Assembly: GCA_002347705.1 (NCBI GenBank)
Contig: DDWY01000026.1
Location: 1 to 32,290, forward strand
DNA from: Anaerolineaceae bacterium UBA2274
GTDB taxonomy: Bacteria; Chloroflexota; Anaerolineae; Anaerolineales; Anaerolineaceae
DNA: 32,290 nucleotides
Direction of reading: 5' to 3'
The notes beneath the pieces are model-generated. The model was not told the DNA's origin, did not search any database, and saw nothing but the letters and a program-made list of their open reading frames with translations. This document shows positions 1 to 6,248 of the stretch, piece by piece. The position numbers were made by a program, and so were the translations under genes. Positions within the stretch are counted from its first letter, which is position 1, and every line of letters begins with the position of its first letter.

Positions 1-1217
1 AGCAAGCTGGCAACTCCAATCAGTTCGACTTTCTCTTCACCTCTGCAAACCGGGCAATTGCATTCGTTTTTGTATTCTTCCGGTTCTTTATAGGTGGTGA
101 TCACGCCTTCAAAGTTGCGCAGAACGATATGATTGGGGCTTTGGGAAATGAGATAGTTGGGCATGACCGGGATCTTGCCACCGCCTCCAGGCGCGTCCAC
201 CACGTAGGTCGGCACGCAGAAGCCGGATGTATGACCTCGCAAACCTTCAATGATCTCCAGCCCCTTGGCAACCGGTGTGCGGAAATGCGAAAGGCCGAGC
301 GAAAGGTCGCATTGGTAAATGTAATAGGGGCGAACCCGAATGTACGCCAAACCGTTCACCAGCTTGCGCATTACGTGCACACAATCGTTTACCCCTCGCA
401 AGAGCACGGATTGGTTGCCCAGTTGCACGCCTGCATCCGCAAGCAGGGCAGTAGCACGTTTGGAATCCGGTGTAATTTCATTCGCGTGATTGAAATGGGT
501 GTTTAGCCAGACCGGGTGGTACTTTCGAATCATTTCACACAACTCAGGAGTGATGCGTTGAGGCAGAACCACTGGCGTGCGTGAGCCAATGCGAATGATT
601 TCCACATGATCAATGGCTCGCAGACTGGAGAGGATGTATTCCAGGCGTTCGTCGCTCATCAGGAGTGCGTCCCCGCCCGAAAGCAGCACATCCCGCACAG
701 CCGGAGTATTGCGGATGTACTCGATGCCTGCATCAATCTCTGCACGTGTGCGTGCGCCATCTTTCTGACCAGCCAAACGGCGGCGCGTGCAGTGCCGGCA
801 GTACATGGCGCATTGATCGGTGATGAGGAACAGCACACGGTCAGGGTAGCGGTGAGTGAGCCCCGGAACAGGGGAGTCCCCATCTTCTTCGAGAGGGTCC
901 ACCAGATCTTCCGGGCTGCGATAGGCTTCATCGCCGGTCGGCACAGCCTGCCTTCTTACCGGGTCGTGAGGGTCGTTCGGGTCGATCAGACTCAAATAAT
1001 ACGGAGTAATTGCCATCCTGAAGTGTTCAAGCGCTTTTCTTGAGCCTTGTTCCTCTTCGGCAGTAAGAGGCAGATACTTTTTTAATGTGTCAACATCCGA
1101 AATGCGATGGGAAACCTGCCAGTGCCAGTCATTCCATTGTTCGTCCGTCACATCCGGGAAGAGCTTTTTCCGTCTTTCTTCGCCGCTCGTGTTGATGTAT
1201 TTTTCTTCAGCTTTCAT
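1..1217 (-). CDS. kamA: Lysine 2,3-aminomutase, C-terminus cut by window edge
   Basis: Radical-SAM, PLP-dependent enzyme converting L-lysine to L-beta-lysine, first step of lysine fermentation. About 405 codons are visible and the stop lies beyond the left edge. The radical-SAM cysteines read CAMYCRHC (C136, C140, C143). PGGGGK holds the PLP lysine (K348). D304 (in YYIYQCDLSLG) and D341 (seven residues before K348) match the aspartates that bind the lysine side-chain amine in the Clostridium enzyme; all these positions share one 11-residue offset from that enzyme, which supports lysine specificity. A C-terminal CNCPVC cluster fits the family's zinc site. The ATG at 1217 follows AAGGAG. It is fourth in the kal-kce-kdd-kamA operon, 60 bp after kdd. 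The beta-lysine 5,6-aminomutase genes needed for the next step are not in the window; I expect them to the left. Confidence 0.95.
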   Translation of the reverse strand, partial: MKAEEKYINTSGEERRKKLFPDVTDEQWNDWHWQVSHRISDVDTLKKYLPLTAEEEQGSRKALEHFRMAITPYYLSLIDPNDPHDPVRRQAVPTGDEAYRSPEDLVDPLEEDGDSPVPGLTHRYPDRVLFLITDQCAMYCRHCTRRRLAGQKDGARTRAEIDAGIEYIRNTPAVRDVLLSGGDALLMSDERLEYILSSLRAIDHVEIIRIGSRTPVVLPQRITPELCEMIRKYHPVWLNTHFNHANEITPDSKRATALLADAGVQLGNQSVLLRGVNDCVHVMRKLVNGLAYIRVRPYYIYQCDLSLGLSHFRTPVAKGLEIIEGLRGHTSGFCVPTYVVDAPGGGGKIPVMPNYLISQSPNHIVLRNFEGVITTYKEPEEYKNECNCPVCRGEEKVELIGVASL

Positions 1218-1277
1218 TGCTTAACTCCTTCGTTTCTGAAAGAGGCTGCAGATTTCCCGCAGTCTTTAGGTTCTGTT

Positions 1278-2315
1278 TTAAAGGTAGCTTTTCTCAAAGA
1301 TCTCACGCAGTGCCTTCGATTCGCGCAGTACCTGCAGGGTGAATTCGGCATGATTGCGGGTGTACCCGTTGCCGATAATCATCGTGACGTCTTTACCAAT
1401 ACCTTCAGCGCCCAGGGCGGCACGTGTGAAGCTCGTCGCCATGCTGAAGAAGTAAACCAGTCCGCCATCGCGCACCGGGAGAATGGTCGACATTTCAGTT
1501 CCATGGATATTGACCACGTTGATGGCAACATCATATTCTTTGCCATCATTGCATTCAAGGGCTTTCTCGAGTACTTCCACCGGGTTGGCAGCGTCGGCAA
1601 CGAAATATTTGTGAACAAAGTGATTGTCCAGGAGGATTCTTTCGTATCGATTATTGCGGCTCATACCCACAACATTTCCGCAGGGACCCACACGTTTCAT
1701 TGCTTCATAGCCGCAGAGCATGCCGCTCTTGCCGCCTGCGCCGAGGATGAGTACTGAGTCGCCTGATTTGACGATGTTTGCTGTTTGCGCGGGCGCGCCG
1801 GCAACGTCCAGAGCTGCCAGGGCGAGGGCTTCGGGCATGTCGTCTGGAAGTTTGGCATAAATGCCGCTCTCAAAGAGAATGGCTTGCCCTCTGATATCCA
1901 CACGGTCGGTCTCGGGATGAACCGCTAAGATCTCTTCAATGTGGAGGGGGGTCAGGGAAAGCGAAACCAGGGAGGCAATCCGATCACCCACCTTGATATC
2001 CTTGCGATCCTGCAATGCTGAGCCGATTTTTGCGATGCTGCCCATCAGCATGCCGCCAGAGCCAGTGACCGGGTTTTGCATCTTACCGCGTTCATCGACA
2101 ATTCCCAAAATCATCTCTTTGAGGCGATCCTCGTTCTGCTCGGATGCGGTCCAAAGCTGCCGAAAACTGGCAGAGTCGATGTTTAAAGCCGAGACATCAA
2201 TCAGAATTTCGTTGTCGTAGATCTCCATCGTGTTGTCGATTTTTTGCGCAGCCTGCGGCAGCAGCCCTTTGGGCTCGATCACGCGGTGTGCGCCATACTT
2301 ATTTCCCATTGCCAT
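1278..2315 (-). CDS. kdd: L-erythro-3,5-diaminohexanoate dehydrogenase
   Basis: Oxidises 3,5-diaminohexanoate to 3-keto-5-aminohexanoate with NAD(P)+ in lysine fermentation. The 345-residue protein has a medium-chain-dehydrogenase-like layout: an N-terminal domain to about residue 150, then a Rossmann fold with the dinucleotide loop ILGAGGKSG near residue 195, followed by VVGMSRNN. Stretches such as GSGGMLMGSIAKIG and GRGQAILFESGIYAKLPDDMP-like text are, as I recall, typical of Kdd. The ATG at 2315 has GGAGG nine bases upstream; the second ATG (2309) is possible. It sits 27 bp after kce and before kamA, so substrate assignment rests on both sequence and operon context. Confidence 0.93.
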   Translation of the reverse strand: MAMGNKYGAHRVIEPKGLLPQAAQKIDNTMEIYDNEILIDVSALNIDSASFRQLWTASEQNEDRLKEMILGIVDERGKMQNPVTGSGGMLMGSIAKIGSALQDRKDIKVGDRIASLVSLSLTPLHIEEILAVHPETDRVDIRGQAILFESGIYAKLPDDMPEALALAALDVAGAPAQTANIVKSGDSVLILGAGGKSGMLCGYEAMKRVGPCGNVVGMSRNNRYERILLDNHFVHKYFVADAANPVEVLEKALECNDGKEYDVAINVVNIHGTEMSTILPVRDGGLVYFFSMATSFTRAALGAEGIGKDVTMIIGNGYTRNHAEFTLQVLRESKALREIFEKSYL

Positions 2316-2342
2316 AAAACTATTCCTCCGTAGATTATTAGA

Positions 2343-3179
2343 CTAATTTACACGCTCGGGCATGCCCAAAATCTGGCGGGCTTCTGCCGGCGTGGCGATT
2401 TCCAGGTTCAGTTCTTTTGCGATGCGGACGATCCGTTCCACAAATTCTGCATTCGAAACGGCATTTCTCTCGCGGTTGTATTTAAGGTTATCTTCAAATC
2501 CCACCCGAACGTGCCCGCCCAAAATCATCCCCATCACGTTCATGTCCAATTGACAGCGGCCAATTCCAGTCACGGTGAAGGTTGCTCCTTCGGGCAGCGA
2601 TTCTTTTAAAAACAACAAGTCGCGCGGGGTGCCTGTCGCGCCGCCATTGACACCAAGAACAAAGTTGAAATGTAGAGGCGGCTGAATGTGACCCTTGCGG
2701 ACCAAACGCAAGGCCATATCGACATGGCTCTTGTCAAAGCATTCCAGTTCGGGTTTGATCCCGCGTTCGTACATGCGGGCAGCGAATTCAATGATCATAT
2801 TTTCCGTGTTAACGAAGATATCGTCACCACCAAAATTCATCGTTCCGCAGTCCAGGCTTGCCATTTCGGGGTTCAGTTCAGTTGGCTGCAGGCGTTCTTC
2901 GGCCGTCATGCCGGTTGCGCCGCCTGTGGAAGGCTGAATGATGACGTCCGGGCAGGCTGCCTGGATGGCGTCAATGATCACTTTGAAGCGATCCCGGTCC
3001 TGAGTGGGGGTGCCATCATCGAAGCGGGCGTGCAGGTGGATGATGGAGGCGCCAGCTTCGCGGGCAAGTTTTGCCTCGCGCACATACTGATCGACCGTGT
3101 AGGGGACAGCGGGGTTCATTTCCTGGGTCACTTCAGCACCGCTGATCGCGGCAGTGATGATAACCTTGTGTACACTCAT
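2343..3179 (-). CDS. kce: 3-keto-5-aminohexanoate cleavage enzyme (BKACE family)
   Basis: Zinc-dependent TIM-barrel enzyme that condenses 3-keto-5-aminohexanoate with acetyl-CoA to give acetoacetate and 3-aminobutyryl-CoA. At 278 residues it has normal family length. Family marks are TAAISGAEVT at the N-terminus, the zinc pair in IIHLHAR near residues 48-50, the PSTGGATGMT segment, and HVRVGFEDN near residue 225. BKACE proteins use varied beta-keto acids, so the lysine-pathway role comes from its place between kal and kdd. The ATG at 3179 is preceded by AAAGGAG. Confidence 0.94.
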   Translation of the reverse strand: MSVHKVIITAAISGAEVTQEMNPAVPYTVDQYVREAKLAREAGASIIHLHARFDDGTPTQDRDRFKVIIDAIQAACPDVIIQPSTGGATGMTAEERLQPTELNPEMASLDCGTMNFGGDDIFVNTENMIIEFAARMYERGIKPELECFDKSHVDMALRLVRKGHIQPPLHFNFVLGVNGGATGTPRDLLFLKESLPEGATFTVTGIGRCQLDMNVMGMILGGHVRVGFEDNLKYNRERNAVSNAEFVERIVRIAKELNLEIATPAEARQILGMPERVN

Positions 3180-3209
3180 AACTCTCTCCTTTGTGAATTT
3201 TGCCTGAGA

Positions 3210-3596
3210 TTATCCCAGACGCTGCTTGTTTTTTGGGGTCACACAGGTGCCGCTCGCGCGGCAGACCAGCACGGGTTCAGGCAGCACTTCTGCCGCAGAA
3301 TCCGAGAGATCCGGGCGGGGCGCGATAACCTTCCAGGCTTCAAAAGCCATCCTGCGCGAGGTGTTGCCTTCGCTGGTGATCCAGCCTTTGGCTTCGATGA
3401 AGTCGCCAGCATAAACAGGCGCAAGGAATTCGATGTTGTCGTAAGCTCTAAAGAGACCTTCGTCGCCATCGCGCCGGATCAGCAGTTCAGTCGCCACATC
3501 CCCAAACAATTTAATCAGGTAAGCTCCGTCCACGAGCCCACCGCCATAGTGAGCGTTTTCCGCTCCAATTCTCAGTCTTATTACTACTTCGTTCAT
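3210..3596 (-). CDS. kal: 3-aminobutyryl-CoA ammonia-lyase
   Basis: Hotdog-fold protein of 128 residues that removes ammonia from L-3-aminobutyryl-CoA to yield crotonyl-CoA. It opens with MNEVVIRLRIGAENAHYGGGLVDGAYLIKLFGDVA-type text (short repeats of Gly around AHYGGG), and GDFIEAKGWI and SRRMAFEAWKVI are typical hotdog strands. It is the first gene behind the lysine riboswitch and terminator. The ATG at 3596 has TAGGAGAA seven bases upstream, just past the terminator's T-tract, so translation starts right after the regulatory point. The hotdog fold alone would not fix the reaction; the operon does. Confidence 0.9.
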   Translation of the reverse strand: MNEVVIRLRIGAENAHYGGGLVDGAYLIKLFGDVATELLIRRDGDEGLFRAYDNIEFLAPVYAGDFIEAKGWITSEGNTSRRMAFEAWKVIAPRPDLSDSAAEVLPEPVLVCRASGTCVTPKNKQRLG

Positions 3597-3610
3597 CGCA
3601 TTCTCCTAAT

Positions 3611-3647
3611 AATTAAAAACGCTATGTGCAGATAATGACACATAGCG
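3611..3647 (-). terminator. Intrinsic terminator in the kal leader (riboswitch expression platform)
   Basis: On the minus strand, CGCTATGTG pairs perfectly with CACATAGCG (9 bp, 10-base loop) and is followed by TTTTTAATTATT, then the kal ribosome site. It lies between the lysine aptamer and the first gene, with no separate antiterminator visible, so the aptamer's P1 strand is the likely competitor. Confidence 0.88.
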
Positions 3648-3806
3648 CTCCATGCAATTGCATGACAGTGGCCGACCTTCGTTAGGCTCACCAAGGCTAA
3701 AGAGAGGACTCTCTTTTTACCCTTCGGCGACGGATAATTCGTTTCTTCTCCCAGTCCCGGGATAACTGCGAAGTCCCTACACAATCCGCCGCGCCTCTAA
3801 TGATAA
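3643..3806 (-). promoter_or_regulatory. Lysine riboswitch aptamer upstream of kal
   Basis: Read on the minus strand, the leader carries the conserved lysine-aptamer blocks in order: AGAGGCGCGG (about 3789-3799), GTAGGGA, GCCGAAGGG (about 3719-3728), a hairpin of AAAGAGAG with CTCTCTTT (about 3699-3718), and CACTGTCA (3663-3670). These match the Thermotoga and E. coli lysC aptamers as I remember them. P5 is the palindrome CATGCAATTGCATG (3651-3664). By alignment the closing stem P1 pairs CATTAG (5') with CTATG (3'), and CTATG lies in the 5' arm of the terminator that follows. Lysine binding would then block the terminator. P1 is short with a bulge, so the exact pairing needs folding. Confidence 0.9.
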
Positions 3807-3823
3807 GTATTTAATTTGAATAG

Positions 3824-3852
3824 ATTATAGCGTGATATTAGGTTTTCTGGAA
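3824..3852 (-). promoter_or_regulatory. Promoter of the lysine-fermentation operon
   Basis: Minus-strand TATAAT at 3824-3829 is a perfect -10 box, about 18 bases ahead of the lysine aptamer, so the transcript would start just before the aptamer. The -35 position at 17 bp spacing reads TTCCAG (3847-3852), which is weak. Confidence 0.6.
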
Positions 3853-3940
3853 GAGGAAAATGGCAAATTCGGCAAGAAAATCTGGATTTCAATTTTTAGG
3901 CACTATACAAAGTATATACATTCTTATGTAAACCAATATC

Positions 3941-3968
3941 GGGATGGGGTGGGGGAGTTGGGTATAAT
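3941..3968 (+). promoter_or_regulatory. -10 box abutting a G-rich four-run tract
   Basis: TATAAT at 3963-3968 lies 30 bases before the next gene's ATG. Directly upstream, 3941-3962 holds four runs of three to five G separated by AT, T and AGTT, which fits the G-quadruplex pattern and replaces any -35 box. Confidence 0.55.
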
Positions 3969-3998
3969 AGCGTCTGATTTTTAAAATAAAGGTGACTT

Positions 3999-4415
3999 AT
4001 GGCAATCAAGACAACTGAAAGTGGCACAACGCTTCGCAATCGATTGGCGCGCTCGATCGTTCTGGCGATCCGCACGCTGATGCAGCAGGGCAGTCCGGAC
4101 GAAAAGAGCCTGGATATGGCAGCGTACATTGTTTTGGCGTTGGAAAAGATCAATGAGACCATTGATGCGGCTGTTTTAGCCTGGGAAAAGCGCGATTACT
4201 GGGTCAAGGCGGATCAGTTCCGCCAGGAATGGTCTTGGATTGAAGGCAGCCATGCGCGTTTGAAAGCGGCGGTTCTTGCGCAAAACTGGGTGGAGATTGC
4301 GACTGAAGCCATTTCAGTCGGGCAGCGATTCAGCAAGGTGAAGATTGCGGAGAAAAATCGGATTGGTGAACCCTGGGTCGGCGCTTGGAATGCGCTGAAA
4401 CAATCTGCAAAGTGA
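3999..4415 (+). CDS. Conserved hypothetical protein, mostly helical
   Basis: I do not recognise a family. The 138-residue product has no signal peptide, membrane segment or cysteine. It looks alpha-helical with a basic N-terminus (RNRLARSIVLAIRTLMQQG) and Trp-rich text in the middle (WEKRDYWVKADQFRQEWSWIEG), which suggests a compact helical bundle. The ATG at 3999 follows AAAGGTGACTT, an acceptable ribosome site, and a TATAAT box lies at 3963. It stands alone, divergent from the lysine operon. The coding frame is convincing from the ribosome site, promoter and amino-acid composition; function is unknown. Confidence 0.75.
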   Translation: MAIKTTESGTTLRNRLARSIVLAIRTLMQQGSPDEKSLDMAAYIVLALEKINETIDAAVLAWEKRDYWVKADQFRQEWSWIEGSHARLKAAVLAQNWVEIATEAISVGQRFSKVKIAEKNRIGEPWVGAWNALKQSAK

Positions 4416-4564
4416 CATCCTGATAATTGGGCTTTTTAAGAGATAAATTGGTGGGTGGTAATCAAATAGGTAAAAAATAATTTATGGTTATGATAAGTAT
4501 CATTATCGCAAGCATAATCAATGAGGAACTGTGGCTCTGTCGTTAGGAATCGTGTGGTCATTTG

Positions 4565-5068
4565 TCAAAAGTCTGATTCGTAAGTCACGATGTGTTTTGC
4601 GTGTAACGGGAGATTCAAAAGTTCATCAGCAAAGAATGTCGAATATACCGTTATCTCCAGTTTGTTCAATTCTGAAATCCTGAGCCAATCCATGCGTTAC
4701 GGTAAACCTCCCATAGTTTTGCTGTTGGAAATGATCACAAAATTAGGATCTCACCTCATCAGAAAATATAACGCCAATTCGTGGCTGCTCAGCCCTTCAA
4801 TGCCCCCACTTTTCCCCGTGAAAATGTTTTCATGACTGAATACCAGTCACTCTACCTCAAACTTCCAGCCTGTTTCCTCCCAAACCTCACGCTCAACTGC
4901 TTCTTCCAAGGTTTCCCCATGCGCCAGGCATCCACCGACAGAATAATAATCTGGATCGGAATCATTCCGGATCATCAACACCTTGCCATCATCTATCAGG
5001 ATACCGCAAGCCCTCAATCGAAACCAATCTTGACCTCTCGTAAACGTACATTCCGTCTTACCCATCAT
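4565..5068 (-). pseudogene. Nudix hydrolase pseudogene with three in-frame stops
   Basis: The first 73 codons encode a Nudix protein with a perfect Nudix box (G-x5-E-x7-REVWEETGW). A TGA at 4847-4849 stops it. The same frame continues with Nudix-like sequence: LVFSHENIFTGK and SSHELALYFLM, then TGA at 4751-4753, NSKTMGGLP, TAA at 4697-4699, then RMDWLRISELNKLE, HAKHIVTYESDF and a natural TGA at 4565-4567. The full frame is 167 codons, the usual family size, with no frameshift. All three stops fit single C-to-T changes (CGA to TGA twice, CAA to TAA). Start is ATG 5068 or 5065, behind AAGGAG. The intact gene would have cleaved a nucleoside-diphosphate-X substrate. The 73-residue stub keeps the metal site but lacks half the fold. 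Confidence 0.85.
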
Positions 5069-5222
5069 GACTCCTTGGTTAGAACAATTCTATGCATTTA
5101 AATTTCGGATAGCACACCACTTCCCCGAAACTTGCCCTTTCACGATTATAATTAGGCTATTCAATGGTATAAGGTGCATAATAACGTTATACTATGCGCA
5201 AAAGATGACTAATAACAGGCTT

Positions 5223-6197
5223 ATGACGAAATTTACTGTCGAGGAAACCCTCCAGAAATACTTGAACTCCGTCAAGCTCTCGCGGAGTGCGAATACATTT
5301 CGCACTTACAGTAATGCAATGCGGCTGTTTATCGAGGTTCTGAGCGAGAATGGGATCGAGCCTGAAAAGGCGGATGTTTCATTGCTCCCGGAAGACGCGG
5401 TGATCTGGGTTCTTACAGCCCTCAAAGATTTCTCCTCCGCCACGGAGCAGGTTTACATCACCTCTGTCGTTGGGCTGTTTGAATTCATCGCAGGGGAAAA
5501 TCTGGCAAATGTCAACCTCCCCCGCATCCGGCTGCTCATTAAGCAGCGCGCCCGCCGACCGGGCATCCGTCTGCCCCAATTCCCCAAAAGCGCCATTGAC
5601 AGCGTCCTGGATTATGCCGCGACGCTGACTTCAAAGCCCACTGAGCAGGAATCGGAGCGCTTGATCAATTTACGAGACCGTGCTTTCCTTTTGACTCTAT
5701 CCGATACCGGCTTGCGTGTGCAAGAAGCCTGCAACCTGCGCCGCGGGGACATCGACTGGCTGGAGCATCGCGCGATCGTGATTGGAAAGGGCAACAAAGA
5801 AGCGGTTCTGCGCTTCTCAAAGCGCAGCCTGGACGCTCTCAAGATGTACCTCTCCGAACGCGCCCACCTGGACAGCAACAGCGGCAAAGCGCTGGCATCC
5901 CAGCCGGTTTTCGCGCGTCACGATCGCGGCGCGGGCAAGAAGGTAAAACCCATCTCTACTACCACGGGACGGGAGATCGTCAATCAGCGCGTGCGTGAAG
6001 CTCTGGGCGAGGAAGCGGTCGGCACCATCACCCCCCACTCCTTCCGCCACTACTTTGTGACCACAATCCTCGGCAGCACAGGCAACCTCAAACTCGCGCA
6101 AGTGCTGGCACGCCATACCAACATTGCTGTCACCCAACGCTACTCACATCTGAGCGACAGCGAGTTGGACCAGGAATACCAGCAAATCTTCGATTGA
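5223..6197 (+). CDS. Tyrosine recombinase (XerC/XerD-like)
   Basis: Site-specific DNA recombinase of 324 residues, full length for the family. The N-terminal SAM-like core-binding domain (about 1-105) begins MTKFTVEETLQKYLNS. The catalytic domain carries R165 (DTGLRVQEACNL), a lysine in the GKGNKEA hairpin, H272 and R275 (PHSFRHYF), H298 (LARHTN) and the nucleophile Y307 (TQRYSHL), so all active residues are present. Starts further upstream (5205, or 5067) are open, but homology begins at 5223; only AGG is seen as a ribosome site. It could be chromosome-dimer resolvase or a stray integrase. No attachment repeats or phage genes are nearby, so a Xer role is possible but not shown. Confidence 0.88.
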   Translation: MTKFTVEETLQKYLNSVKLSRSANTFRTYSNAMRLFIEVLSENGIEPEKADVSLLPEDAVIWVLTALKDFSSATEQVYITSVVGLFEFIAGENLANVNLPRIRLLIKQRARRPGIRLPQFPKSAIDSVLDYAATLTSKPTEQESERLINLRDRAFLLTLSDTGLRVQEACNLRRGDIDWLEHRAIVIGKGNKEAVLRFSKRSLDALKMYLSERAHLDSNSGKALASQPVFARHDRGAGKKVKPISTTTGREIVNQRVREALGEEAVGTITPHSFRHYFVTTILGSTGNLKLAQVLARHTNIAVTQRYSHLSDSELDQEYQQIFD

Positions 6198-6248
6198 TGC
6201 CTTGTTGGTGGTATCATAATTCCTTGAAACCGAACAATTGAGGAGTTT

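Noticed and set aside
2688..3635. Plus-strand 315-codon frame
   Set aside because: Antisense shadow of kce and kal, also running across the riboswitch terminator.
4590..5101. Plus-strand frames of 81 and 106 codons
   Set aside because: They lie antisense to the Nudix pseudogene, whose sequence explains this stretch.
5067..5222. N-terminal extension of the tyrosine recombinase
   Set aside because: It overlaps the Nudix start region and does not resemble recombinase sequence; the fold begins at MTKFTVEET.
5223..6197. Tyrosine recombinase as evidence of a prophage or integrative element
   Set aside because: No direct repeats, tRNA attachment site or phage genes nearby; a Xer-type role is just as likely.
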